This document shows positions 11,151-20,004 of a stretch of DNA of 64,000 nucleotides, one piece after another (the stretch's first letter is position 1; the number at the start of each line of letters is the position of its first letter). The stretch covers positions 1,746,501 through 1,810,500 of the forward strand of contig NZ_CP102629.1 in NCBI RefSeq assembly GCF_024721585.1. Reading direction: 5' to 3'. Below the pieces are notes generated by a model. That model had not been told where the DNA came from. It did not search any database and was given only the letters and a program-made list of their open reading frames with translations. Position numbers and translations under genes: made by a program. The stretch comes from Sphingomicrobium aestuariivivum. GTDB lineage: Bacteria > Pseudomonadota > Alphaproteobacteria > Sphingomonadales > Sphingomonadaceae.

Positions 11151-14100
11151 ATGTCGGAAGGGACGCGTAGCATCGACGTGAGTAAGCAGCAGGGTAGCGA
11201 GGCCAAGGAGCCTCCGGTGCCGATCATCGGCGTAGGCGCCTCCGCAGGCGGCCTCGAGGCGCTGCGCGAGATGTTCAGTTCGGTCAAGGACCGCACGGGC
11301 ATGGCCTTCGTCATTGTCCAGCATCTCGACCCCGATCACGAGAGCCTGATGGCACAGCTGATCGCGCGCGAGACCGCACTGCGGGTGACGCAGGTAGAAG
11401 GCGGCGAGGAGCCGCTGCCCGACCAGGTCTATGTGATCCCGCCCGGCAAGGCGCTCGCGCTGCGCGAGGGGAGGCTCATGCTCGAGCCCTTCGATGCGCC
11501 GCGCGGCCAGCGCCGCCCGATCGACGATTTCCTCATCAGCCTCGCCGAGGAACGCGATCAGTTCGCCGCGGGCGTGATCCTGTCCGGCACCGGAGGCGAC
11601 GGCGCCATCGGGCTGCGCGCCATCAAGGAGCATGGCGGCCTCGCCATCGCGCAGGAACCGACCAGCGCGCGCTATGACGGCATGCCGCTGTCGGCGGTGG
11701 GGACCGGCATGGTCGATTTCGTCCACGAGCCGAGCGACATCGTCGAGGAGGCGCGCGACTATTTCGAGCGGCTCAAGGGCTCGAGCATCTACAATCGCGA
11801 AGCCAGCGGCATCGTCGGCCATATCGACAATCTGTGCGCCACGCTGCGCGACGCGGTCGGCCATGATTTCACGGGCTACAAGCGCTCGACGCTGGAACGC
11901 CGCATCGCGCGGCGCATGCAGGTGCTCGGCATCGAGCAGGCGTCCGAATATGTCGACCTGCTCGGCGCCGACCGCGAGGAATGCGAGACGCTGTTCCGCG
12001 ACCTCCTGATCAACGTCACCAAATTCTATCGCGATACCGAGCATTTCGATGCGCTGCGCAAGGGCGTGGTCGAGCCGCTGGTCGCGGCCAAGGAGCGCGA
12101 CACCGAGATCCGCGTCTGGGTGCCGGGCTGTTCGTCGGGCGAGGAAGCCTATACGATCGCGATGCTGCTGTCGGCCGAGCTGGAGGCACAGGGCAAGCGC
12201 GCCGACGTGCAGATCTTCGCCACCGACATCGACGAGGCGATGCTCAACATCGGGCGCGAGGCGCGCTATGCGCCGGCCGCGCTCGTAGACCTGCCGACCG
12301 ACCTGCGCGAGCGTTACACGGTGAGCCATGGCGACCATTTCACCGTGTCGCCGCGGATCCGCGACATGGTGCGTTTCTCCAACCACAGCATCATCAAGGA
12401 TGCGCCTTTCTCGAAGCTCGACTTCGTGAGTTGCCGCAACCTGCTCATCTATTTCGGCGACCGGTTGCAGCAGGCCGTGATCCCGCTCCTTCATTATTCG
12501 ATCGTGCCGGGCGGCTATCTCATGCTGGGTCCCTCGGAGACGATCGGGCGCTTCGAAGACCTGTTCGAGCCGATCGACCAGAAATCGCGCCTGTTCCGCC
12601 GCAAGAGCGGGCGCGGCACCTATCCGACTCATCTGGCGACCGGCCACGACCACCGCGCCCAGCGGCAGGTCCGGCGCACGCGGCGCATGCGCCACGACCG
12701 CAGCTGGGAGGACGATGCCGCGCTCAAACGCCTCGTCGACCGCTATTCGCCCGCCGCGATGGTGCTCGATCCCAATGGCGAGATCCTCGCCAGCTATGGC
12801 CGCCTGTCGCGCTATTTCGAATTTCCCAACAGCCAGACGGGCGAGGTGAGCGCGACCTCGCTGGCGCGTCCCGGCCTTCGCGAGGTGCTGGTGCCGCTCC
12901 AGCACGAAGTCCGGCTCGAGCACAGCCGGGTCGTGGCGCGTGACGTCGAGGTGCGCAGCGAGTTCGGTTCCCAGAAGATCAACGTCATCGCCGACCCGCT
13001 GCCCGACGGCAGCTACCTGTTCGTGTTCCGCGAGACCGCCGACTTTCGCGCCGAGCTCGACGAGGACCTCGTCGAACTGGGGCCCAATGACGGGCAGGTG
13101 CAGATCCTCGAGGACGAGCTCCGGCTGGCGCGCCATCGCTTGCGCTGCACGGTCGAGGAACTGGAGACGGTCAACGAAGAGCTCAAATCCTCTAACGAGG
13201 AAATGATGAGCATGAACGAGGAGCTCCAGTCGACCAACGAGGAGCTCACCACCGTCAATGACGAGCTGAAGTCGAAGGTCGACCAGCTCACCATCGCCAA
13301 TGCCGATTTGAAGAACTTCTTCGAATCGACCCGGCTCGCGGTGGTCGTGCTCGACGGCGACCTCAATATCCGCAGCTATACCGAGGCGGCCGAAGAGCTG
13401 TTCCCGCTCAAGCCAGCCGACCGTGGTCGCAAGCTGGAGGAAATGACCTCGGAGCTGACGAGCGACCGGTATCTCCAGGATGCGCGAGCCGTGTGCAACG
13501 GCAGCAGCGCGATCGAACGCCAGCTCTACAGCCGTGATGGTCGCGCCTATCTGCTGCGCGCCATGCCTTATCGCGTGCTCGACGGCAGCGTCTCGGGCGT
13601 CACGCTCGTCTTCACCGACATCACCGAGGCGCAGGCGCTCGAGGCCGAATTGGCGCAGGAGCGCGAACGGCTCAAGTTGGCGCTCGAGGTCGCGGGCATC
13701 GGCGTGTGGGAATATCTGGTCGAGGAGGAGAATACCCATCTCGACGAGGCGGTCGAACGCATGTTCGGGCTCGAGCCCGCCGACAATCACGATATCTCGG
13801 CGGTGATCTCTGCCATCCACCCCGATGACCGATCGCGGGTCGAGGCGGCGCTGCGCCGCGCCATGACCGGTGAGACCGATTATCATTCGACCTTCCGCGT
13901 GCTTGATCCCGACGGCAGCATTCGCACACTGCGCGGGCTAGGGCGGCTGGTCTCGGGCGAGTCACCGCGGCGACTGGTGGGGGTCAATTTCGACATCACC
14001 AGCGAAGCCGAGGGCAATGCCATGCGCGAGCTCCTGCTGCGCGAGATGAACCACCGCGTGAAGAACCTGTTCGCGGTGATCGGCGGCTTGACCAGCCTGG

Positions 14101-14624
14101 CCGCGCGCTCGAGTCAGGATGTCGGCGAGATGGCGCGCACGCTGCGCGAGCGCATCGCCGCGCTCGGCCGTGCCCATTCGCTCACCAATGCGAGCGCCGA
14201 GGATGGCAGCGACCTTGGAAAACTGGTCGGTGCCGCGCTGGCGCCCTATGCCGATCACGACGGGCTCAAGATCGGCGGCGATGCGGTGAAGATCCGCCAG
14301 AATGCCGTTTCGGGACTCGCCTTGCTGCTTCACGAATGGGCAACCAATTCGGTCAAATATGGAGCGCTCGCGGACCCCGAGGCGCGCCTTTCGGTCAGCT
14401 GGTCGCTGCGCGAAGACGGAGGCATTGGTCTTTTTTGGGAGGAAAAGCTCAGCCGGACACGGAACGCCGCGCCGCATGGCGGGTTTGGAACCACATTGGT
14501 CGATGTGTCTGCCCGCCAGCTCGGGGCAACGGTCGAGGAAGAAAGTAGCGAGAGGGCATTCCGATTAGCGTTGAACCTGCCAGCAGCCTGTCGTCCGGCG
14601 ACCACTATCGAATCCTCGTCGTAG
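11151..14624 (+). CDS. CheB-CheR-PAS hybrid sensor with HWE-type histidine kinase
   Basis: A protein of 1157 residues. In order: a CheB methylesterase domain with intact Ser (GASAGG, residue 31), His (QHLDPDHES) and Asp (SGTGGDGAIG); a CheR methyltransferase domain with the SAM motif GCSSGEEAYT near residue 325; a PAS-like region; a coiled coil (about 650-725, repeated NEEL/NDEL heptads); two PAS domains (about 725-955); and an HWE kinase with NHRVKN (phospho-acceptor His968), HEWATNSVKYGAL and the FWEEKL motif. ATG 11151 is preferred over TTG 11115 because of the palindrome between them. It follows the LOV gene and overlaps a response regulator in the -1 frame. Confidence 0.9.
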   Translation: MSEGTRSIDVSKQQGSEAKEPPVPIIGVGASAGGLEALREMFSSVKDRTGMAFVIVQHLDPDHESLMAQLIARETALRVTQVEGGEEPLPDQVYVIPPGKALALREGRLMLEPFDAPRGQRRPIDDFLISLAEERDQFAAGVILSGTGGDGAIGLRAIKEHGGLAIAQEPTSARYDGMPLSAVGTGMVDFVHEPSDIVEEARDYFERLKGSSIYNREASGIVGHIDNLCATLRDAVGHDFTGYKRSTLERRIARRMQVLGIEQASEYVDLLGADREECETLFRDLLINVTKFYRDTEHFDALRKGVVEPLVAAKERDTEIRVWVPGCSSGEEAYTIAMLLSAELEAQGKRADVQIFATDIDEAMLNIGREARYAPAALVDLPTDLRERYTVSHGDHFTVSPRIRDMVRFSNHSIIKDAPFSKLDFVSCRNLLIYFGDRLQQAVIPLLHYSIVPGGYLMLGPSETIGRFEDLFEPIDQKSRLFRRKSGRGTYPTHLATGHDHRAQRQVRRTRRMRHDRSWEDDAALKRLVDRYSPAAMVLDPNGEILASYGRLSRYFEFPNSQTGEVSATSLARPGLREVLVPLQHEVRLEHSRVVARDVEVRSEFGSQKINVIADPLPDGSYLFVFRETADFRAELDEDLVELGPNDGQVQILEDELRLARHRLRCTVEELETVNEELKSSNEEMMSMNEELQSTNEELTTVNDELKSKVDQLTIANADLKNFFESTRLAVVVLDGDLNIRSYTEAAEELFPLKPADRGRKLEEMTSELTSDRYLQDARAVCNGSSAIERQLYSRDGRAYLLRAMPYRVLDGSVSGVTLVFTDITEAQALEAELAQERERLKLALEVAGIGVWEYLVEEENTHLDEAVERMFGLEPADNHDISAVISAIHPDDRSRVEAALRRAMTGETDYHSTFRVLDPDGSIRTLRGLGRLVSGESPRRLVGVNFDITSEAEGNAMRELLLREMNHRVKNLFAVIGGLTSLAARSSQDVGEMARTLRERIAALGRAHSLTNASAEDGSDLGKLVGAALAPYADHDGLKIGGDAVKIRQNAVSGLALLLHEWATNSVKYGALADPEARLSVSWSLREDGGIGLFWEEKLSRTRNAAPHGGFGTTLVDVSARQLGATVEEESSERAFRLALNLPAACRPATTIESSS

Positions 14625-14959
14625 AGGACGAGATCCTCATCGCGATCGATATCCAGCACACGCTCGAAGATGCGGGCTATGAGGTGATCGGACCGCACGA
14701 GAATGTTCGCGACAGCCTCGCCACCATCGACCTCGGCAAGCCCGATGCGGCGATCCTCGACGTCCAGCTTGACGGCGAGGACGTCTTTCCCGTTGCCGAA
14801 CGGCTAAAGGCCGACGGCGTGCCGATCGTCTTCCATTCGGGCCATGCCGAACCCGCCCAGCTCGCCGAGCGCTTTCCCGAGGCGCGCTTCTGCTCGAAGC
14901 CCTGTACGCCCGGACTGCTCGAGGACGAACTGAAGCTGGCGATCCAGAGCGGCGCCTAG
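14558..14959 (+). CDS. Single-domain response regulator (start uncertain, non-AUG)
   Basis: A receiver domain without an output domain: RILVVEDEILIAIDIQ carries the acidic pair, AAILDVQLDGED the phospho-acceptor Asp, VFHSGHAE the Thr/Ser region, and CSKPCTP the conserved Lys. The frame is closed by a stop at 14546 and contains no ATG, GTG or TTG before the acidic pocket. An ATG at 14684 would remove that pocket. The best candidate is ATT at 14558 after GAGAGGGC; ATT 14564 and CTG 14588 are alternatives. It overlaps the kinase by 67 bases in the -1 frame, so a broken or frameshift-made hybrid kinase is also possible. It is the likely phosphorelay partner of the HWE kinase. Confidence 0.75.
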   Translation: MPISVEPASSLSSGDHYRILVVEDEILIAIDIQHTLEDAGYEVIGPHENVRDSLATIDLGKPDAAILDVQLDGEDVFPVAERLKADGVPIVFHSGHAEPAQLAERFPEARFCSKPCTPGLLEDELKLAIQSGA

Positions 14960-14962
14960 GCG

Positions 14963-16396
14963 CTACGCCCCTTCGGATTGATCGGGCCTGGGCGCGGCAT
15001 TGCCGCCCAATGCCTGCCACAGGTTGATGCGTGCGCGCGCGGCCTGCCCCCTCGCGGCGGCAGCGCGTTCGCTGCTGGCATCGGCGGCGCGGCGCGCATC
15101 GAGCACGGTGAGGAAATTGTCGAGGCCGGCGCGATAGCGCGTGTCGGCGAGCGATGCGGCGCGCGCGGCCATCATGGCCTCCTCGGTGCTGGCGCTGGCG
15201 GCGAGGTCGGCGGCGGCGACCAGCGCATAGGCGCCCTCGACCTCGCCGAAGGCGGTGTAGAGCGCTTCGCGATATTGTTCGAAGGCGAGGCGGGTGGCGG
15301 CCTCGTCTCGGTCGATCTCGGCGGCGATGCGGCCGAAGTCGAGCAGGGGACCCGCGAGCCCCGCCCCGAGGTTGCCGACCACCGCGTCGCCGTCGAACAG
15401 CCCGCCCAGCGAAAAGGCAAGGAGGCCGAGGCCCGCCGACAGGTTGATCTGCGGGAAGCGCTGTGCAGCCGTGGCGGCAAGGTCGGCATCGGCGGCGGCG
15501 AGGCGGTGGACGGCGGCGAGGATGTCGGGGCGGGTTGCGACCAGCGCGGACGGGAGCGCGGGCGGCACTGGCGCGAGCGCCATGTCCTGGCCGTCGAGCG
15601 CGAGGATCTGCGTGACCTGCTCGGCCGGCATGGCTGTGAGGGTGACGAGGCGGCCGAGGATGGCGGCGCGCTCGAGCCCCAATGCGGCGAGGCGCGACTG
15701 GCTGGCGGCGGCCTGCGCCTCGGCGCGGTAGCGGTCGAAGCCCGGCGCGATGCCCGCTTCTTCCCGCGTGGCTGCGAGGGCGGCGAGCTGGGCAGCGGCA
15801 CCGAGATCCTCCTCCAGCGCTCGGGTGCGCGCTTCCACGGTGCGCCAGTCGATGACGGTGGCGGCGATGTCGGCGGTAAGCGCGAGGCGGATGGCGGCGG
15901 CATCGGCACTCGCGGCGTCGAGGCGCAGCAGCGCGGCGCGCTCGGCATTGCGCAGGCGCCCGAAGACATCGGCGTCCCAGCGCGCGGTAAGGTTGGCGCC
16001 ATAGGTGACGCGTTCGCTGTCGATGGCGAGGCTCGGCGGCAGGCTGGCACCGAACTGGTCGGGGTTCGTGCGGCTGCCGACGACGCTGGCGTCATAGCCG
16101 ACCGAGGGAAGGCGCTCGGCGCCCGCGCGGGTCGCGCTGGCGCGGGCGATGTCGATCCGCGCGAGCGCCTGCCCGAGCGTGGGGTTCTGCGCCAGCGCCT
16201 TGGCGGCGAGCAGGCCGAACGCGGGATCGTCGGGCAATAGCGCGGCCACCGCGGCCTCGTCGGCGGGGGTCGCCCCGGGGGCGAGGAAGAAGCTTTCGGG
16301 CACGACCGCATCGCTGGCGTTCGGCACGGCGTCGGGGCCAGCGACGCAGGCCGACAGGGAGAGCGCGCTGGCGGCGGCGAGAAGGGCGCGGGCCAT
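14963..16396 (-). CDS. NodT/TolC-family outer membrane efflux lipoprotein
   Basis: The outer membrane factor of a tripartite exporter, 477 residues from ATG 16396 (GTG 16399 is also possible). The lipobox ALSLSAC puts the lipidated Cys at residue 17. Two TolC-type (OEP) repeats follow, with the usual PTLGQALARIDIARA and AALGLERAAILGRLVTL segments. The start overlaps the adaptor stop by one base (TGATG). It is the last gene of a four-gene operon (permease, ATPase, adaptor, channel), so it most likely completes that ABC exporter. Its end lies 3 bases from the convergent response regulator stop. Confidence 0.92.
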   Translation of the reverse strand: MARALLAAASALSLSACVAGPDAVPNASDAVVPESFFLAPGATPADEAAVAALLPDDPAFGLLAAKALAQNPTLGQALARIDIARASATRAGAERLPSVGYDASVVGSRTNPDQFGASLPPSLAIDSERVTYGANLTARWDADVFGRLRNAERAALLRLDAASADAAAIRLALTADIAATVIDWRTVEARTRALEEDLGAAAQLAALAATREEAGIAPGFDRYRAEAQAAASQSRLAALGLERAAILGRLVTLTAMPAEQVTQILALDGQDMALAPVPPALPSALVATRPDILAAVHRLAAADADLAATAAQRFPQINLSAGLGLLAFSLGGLFDGDAVVGNLGAGLAGPLLDFGRIAAEIDRDEAATRLAFEQYREALYTAFGEVEGAYALVAAADLAASASTEEAMMAARAASLADTRYRAGLDNFLTVLDARRAADASSERAAAARGQAARARINLWQALGGNAAPRPDQSEGA

Positions 16397-17376
16397 CACT
16401 CGCCCTCCGCCTTTGCCTTGGCGGCGGGGATGAAGGCATCGACCTGCTGGCCCACGCGGAAGGCGTCGGGGGCGTCGGCCGGCAGCGCGTAGATCAGCTG
16501 GAGGACGCGGACATCGACCCGCTCCTGCGCCGAATTGGTCAGGCTCTGCTTGGGCACGACGAGGGGTTCGGCGCGCACGAATGTGGCTGCCACCCGCTGC
16601 TCGGCGCCGCCGCGCGGGGAGACGGTGGCAGGGGCGCCCAGCTCGACGCGCACGGCCTCGTCCTCGTCGACATCGATGCGGACGTGGAGCGGGTTGGTCT
16701 CGCCCATGCGCACATAGGGGCCGCCGCCGCCCGGGCCTGCGTTGACCAGCTCGCCCGGGCGCACGTCGACGCGCAGGATCTCGCCCGCGATGGGGGCGCG
16801 GACGGTGGCGCGGTCACGCTCGGTGCGCGCGGCCGACAGGCTGGCGCGGGCGGCGGCGAGTTCGGCCTCGGCCAGCTGGCGGCGGGCGCGGGCAGCGCTG
16901 GCATTGCCCTCGGCATTGATGATCTCGGCGCGGCTGACCGCGAGCGGGTCGTCGACGCCGCGGTAGAGCGAGAGCTGGCGCGCTGCGGTGGCCTCGGCGG
17001 TGCGCGCTTCGGCAATGGCGGCGCGGGCGCGGGCGATATTGGCTTGCGTTTCGCGGATGCGCGCCTCGAGGCTGCGGGTGTCGACGCGGAACAGCGGCTG
17101 GCCCTGGCTCACGCGGTCGCCGGGGCCGACGAGCACGGCCTCGACCAGACCCGACAAGGCAGTGCCCACCTCGATGATCTCGCTCGAGGGCTCGACCACG
17201 CCCGAGCCGGCGACGCGGGCCTCGCGCGCGAGGTCGCCGGTCGCCATCGCGGGGGTCTCCTCGGCCTCGGCCATCGAGCGGTCCGGCGCCTGCACCACGA
17301 TCAGGTAGATGGCGAAGGCGATGCCGACGAGGGCGATGATCGGTAGGATCTGGCGGGAGAAGGAGAGCTTGGCCAT
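16396..17376 (-). CDS. HlyD/DevB-like periplasmic adaptor of an ABC exporter
   Basis: A 326-residue membrane fusion protein: one N-terminal transmembrane segment (ILPIIALVGIAFAIYLIVV, residues 11-29), a lipoyl-like half-motif VGTALSGLVEAVLVGPGDRV, a long alpha-helical hairpin rich in Ala/Arg/Glu (about 105-185), then the second lipoyl half ATVRAPIAGEILRVDVRPGE and a beta-barrel domain. It bridges the inner-membrane ABC transporter and the outer membrane factor. It starts 3 bases after the ATPase stop and ends inside the start of the outer membrane factor gene. MacA and DevB are the closest family types by architecture. Confidence 0.92.
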   Translation of the reverse strand: MAKLSFSRQILPIIALVGIAFAIYLIVVQAPDRSMAEAEETPAMATGDLAREARVAGSGVVEPSSEIIEVGTALSGLVEAVLVGPGDRVSQGQPLFRVDTRSLEARIRETQANIARARAAIAEARTAEATAARQLSLYRGVDDPLAVSRAEIINAEGNASAARARRQLAEAELAAARASLSAARTERDRATVRAPIAGEILRVDVRPGELVNAGPGGGGPYVRMGETNPLHVRIDVDEDEAVRVELGAPATVSPRGGAEQRVAATFVRAEPLVVPKQSLTNSAQERVDVRVLQLIYALPADAPDAFRVGQQVDAFIPAAKAKAEGE

Positions 17377-17379
17377 GGT

Positions 17380-18111
17380 CTAGTGGTCCCCAAGGTCTTG
17401 TGGCGGCATGCTGGTGCCGTCATGGGTAACGCGGCCGTCCTCGAGGACGAGGATGCGGTCGGCGAGGTCGAAGATGCGATTGTCGTGGGTGACGATGATG
17501 CAGGCGCGGTCGGGCGCGACGGCAACCTCGCGCAGGAGGTCCATCACGCGGCGGCCCGACGAAGCATCGAGCGCGGCGGTGGGCTCGTCGCAGACGACGA
17601 GCTTGGGTTCGTGGACCAGCGCACGGGCGATGGCGACGCGCTGTTGCTGGCCGCCCGACAATTGGCTGGGGAGCTTGTCGGCCTGGTCGCCGATGTTGAG
17701 CTTCTCCAGCATCTCGCGCGCGCGCTCGCGCGCCTCGAGGCGGGGCATGCCTTGCGCGATCAGCGGCACGGCGGCGTTGGAGGCCGCATCGATGGTCGGA
17801 ATGAGGTTATACTGCTGGAAGATGAAGCCGATATTGTTGAGGCGGAAGTCGACCAGCTGGCGGTCCGACAGGGCGTAGATGTCGGTGTCGAAGACACAGA
17901 CGCTGCCTTCGGTCGGCCACAGGATGCCGCACATGATCGAGATGAGCGTCGTCTTGCCCGAGCCGCTCTCGCCGACGAGATAGGTGAGCTCGCCCTTGCG
18001 GATGTCGAGGTCGATGCCGTGGAGGACACGGATGGTCTGCTGGCCCGCCTCGAAGTCGCGGGTGATGCCGCGCGCCGCGATGGCGGCGCCATTGGCCTGC
18101 GCCCCGCTCAT
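17380..18111 (-). CDS. ABC transporter ATP-binding protein (DevA/MacB-ATPase-like)
   Basis: A 243-residue ATPase. Walker A GESGSGKTT, Q-loop FIFQQYNLIP, signature LSGGQQQRVAIARAL, Walker B LVVCDEPTAALD and the H-loop IIVTHDNRIF are all intact. The start is ATG 18111 (MSGAQANG), overlapping the permease stop by 4 bases as ATGA; the frame is open further upstream but runs into the permease gene. It energises the exporter with the FtsX-type permease. In cyanobacteria DevA belongs to a glycolipid exporter; the substrate here is unknown. Confidence 0.94.
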   Translation of the reverse strand: MSGAQANGAAIAARGITRDFEAGQQTIRVLHGIDLDIRKGELTYLVGESGSGKTTLISIMCGILWPTEGSVCVFDTDIYALSDRQLVDFRLNNIGFIFQQYNLIPTIDAASNAAVPLIAQGMPRLEARERAREMLEKLNIGDQADKLPSQLSGGQQQRVAIARALVHEPKLVVCDEPTAALDASSGRRVMDLLREVAVAPDRACIIVTHDNRIFDLADRILVLEDGRVTHDGTSMPPQDLGDH

Positions 18112-19250
18112 CGGAACACCGCCGCGGGTTCGGTCTTTAGGACGCCGCGCAGCGCCACCCAGCCGGTGAGGAGGATGATGAGCGTGACCGAGACGAGGCT
18201 GATCACGGGGATCTGCCACGGGGTGTAGAAGCCCTTGAAGGTGGGATTGCCCGCGAAGGCCTCGATGAAGATGGCGGCGCCGAGAAGGCCGAGGCCGTAG
18301 CCGATGATGCCGACCATCCCCGCCTGCGCGGCGACCATCGCGCGGATTCGGCCATTGTGGACACCGATCGCCTTCAGCGCGCCGAACTGCTTGATATTGT
18401 CGCGGATGAAGAGGCTGAAGGTGAGGCCGACGATGGCCACCCCGACGATGAAGCCCAATCCGACGGTGATGCCGAAGTTCAACGGAATGCCGGTGTTCTC
18501 GATGATGAAGTCGATGCCGTCGCGGGCGAATTGGTCCCGCGTGCGCGCGCGAAGGCCGGTCTGCTCCTCGATGGCGGCGGTGAGCGCGAGCGGGTCGACC
18601 CCGTCGGCGGCCTTGACGAGGATGAAGCTCAGCCGGTTGCGCTGCCCCGGGACATAGCCGAGCGCATTGGAATAGCGGGTCGTCAGCGTGACCTGGCTGG
18701 TGAAGGTGGGGATGCTGTCGGTGACGCCGCGGATGACGGCGCGGCGGTCGTTCAACTCGAGCCGCTGGCCGATGAAGTCGAAGCCTTCGGGGAAGAGGCG
18801 GGTGGCGCCGACATCGTCAATGAAGACCGCATCGGGGCTGGCGAGCAGGGCGCGGTCGCCCTCGATCATGTTTTGCGGCAGGCCGATGAGGGTGGTGTCG
18901 TCAACCCCGATCACGGTGACGCCCTCGAGATCGCCTTCGGGCGTACGGATGGTCGCGCCCGAGCGCAGATGCGGCACCGCCCATTTGACGCCCGGCACGC
19001 CGCGAACCTGGTCGAGGGCGGTAGCGGGCATGGGATAGGCCACGTCTGGCGTGCGGCTCACCTTGTCCATCACCCATATGTCGTTCGAGCGAATGTCATA
19101 GACCGCGCTCGCGCCGCGCTCGAGGAGGTTGACGAAGATCGTCAGCTGCTGGGTGATGAGGAGCGTCGAGAAGGCGATGCCGAACAAAAGCCCGAAGAAC
19201 TTCTGCCGGTCGCCGGTCAGCATGCGGATCGCGATCCAGATCATGAGCAC
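18108..19250 (-). CDS. ABC transporter permease with FtsX/MacB-type domain (DevC-like)
   Basis: A 380-residue permease with an N-terminal helix (FFGLLFGIAFSTLLITQQ), a large periplasmic MacB-PCD-like domain (about 40-250), and three C-terminal helices (FGITVGLGFIVGVAIVGLTF, IGYGLGLLGAAIFIEAF and VISLVSVTLIILLTGWVAL). This is the FtsX/DevC layout. It is the first gene of the operon and is divergent from tetR, with the double palindrome at 19304-19338 lying 54 bases upstream of its start. ATG 19244 is an alternative start. Confidence 0.92.
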   Translation of the reverse strand: MLMIWIAIRMLTGDRQKFFGLLFGIAFSTLLITQQLTIFVNLLERGASAVYDIRSNDIWVMDKVSRTPDVAYPMPATALDQVRGVPGVKWAVPHLRSGATIRTPEGDLEGVTVIGVDDTTLIGLPQNMIEGDRALLASPDAVFIDDVGATRLFPEGFDFIGQRLELNDRRAVIRGVTDSIPTFTSQVTLTTRYSNALGYVPGQRNRLSFILVKAADGVDPLALTAAIEEQTGLRARTRDQFARDGIDFIIENTGIPLNFGITVGLGFIVGVAIVGLTFSLFIRDNIKQFGALKAIGVHNGRIRAMVAAQAGMVGIIGYGLGLLGAAIFIEAFAGNPTFKGFYTPWQIPVISLVSVTLIILLTGWVALRGVLKTEPAAVFR

Positions 19251-19303
19251 CCGATCATCGTCAGTGGCGGCCTTTCTTGCCTTCCGGCGGAATCACGCAT
19301 ACT

Positions 19304-19338
19304 TTGAACGATAGCGTTCAATTGAACGGAGCCGTTCA
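19304..19338. promoter_or_regulatory. Tandem palindromic operator between the ABC exporter and tetR
   Basis: Two adjacent inverted repeats, TTGAACG-ATAG-CGTTCAA (19304-19321) and TGAACG-GAGC-CGTTCA (19323-19338), with the same arms and 4-base spacers, 18 bases apart. They sit between divergent tetR and the exporter operon. The arms match the style of TetR/AcrR operators, so autoregulation and exporter repression are likely (inference). Confidence 0.75.
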
Positions 19339-19367
19339 TTTTGTCAACACCACCCAAAGGGAAGGGG

Positions 19368-19973
19368 ATGCGCCCCTCGTCCGAAGCCAAGCGTGCCGCC
19401 ATCGTCGAGGCGGCGGCGCGGGTGTTCTTCGAGGCGGGTTACGAGGCGGCTTCGATCGAAGCCATCGCGGCGGCGGCGGGCGTATCCAAGGTGACGGTCT
19501 ACAATCACTTCGGTGGCAAGGAGGCGCTGTTCAAGGCGTCGGTGCAGGCCGAATGCGCGCGGATGGAAGCGGCGATGGCGATCGATCCGGCTGGCCTGCG
19601 CCGCCCGATCGAGGAGCATCTGCGGCTACTCGGCGAAAGCTTCCTCGCCTTTACCGCGCGGCCCGAGATGATGCGCTTCGATCGCCGCATCGCCGCCGAG
19701 GCCGATCGCGACCCCGCCATCGGCACCGCCTTTCTCGATGCGGGGCCGCGCCCCATGAAGGCGCATATGGCCGCACTGATCGCCGCCGCCGTGGAGGCGG
19801 GCGAGCTCGAGGTCGAGGACCCCGATCTTGCCGCCGAGCAGTTCGTGTCGATGGCCAAGGGGTTCGGCGAGATGGAGCGGCGCTATTGCGGCCGGAGCGA
19901 TCCGGCGCGCGATGCCGAACGCATCGAGGGCGCCATCCGCACATTCATGCGCGCATATGGCAAGAGGGCCTAG
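19368..19973 (+). CDS. TetR/AcrR-family transcriptional regulator
   Basis: A 201-residue regulator. An N-terminal helix-turn-helix (IVEAAARVFFEAGYEAAS then AIAAAAGVSKVTVYNHFGGK) is followed by a helical ligand and dimer domain resembling the AefR-like type. The start is ATG 19368, directly preceded by AAAGGGAAGGGG; an in-frame TTG at 19341 would lie next to the operator and lacks as good a site. It is divergent from the ABC exporter operon across the double palindrome, which it probably binds. The inducing ligand is unknown. Confidence 0.93.
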   Translation: MRPSSEAKRAAIVEAAARVFFEAGYEAASIEAIAAAAGVSKVTVYNHFGGKEALFKASVQAECARMEAAMAIDPAGLRRPIEEHLRLLGESFLAFTARPEMMRFDRRIAAEADRDPAIGTAFLDAGPRPMKAHMAALIAAAVEAGELEVEDPDLAAEQFVSMAKGFGEMERRYCGRSDPARDAERIEGAIRTFMRAYGKRA

Positions 19974-20004
19974 CCGCAGCGCACCGGAAGGGTAGGTTCG
20001 CATC

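Noticed and set aside
11070-13886. A 938-codon open frame antisense to the CheB-CheR kinase
   Set aside because: Same shadow composition, with no recognisable domain. The sense protein has intact catalytic motifs.
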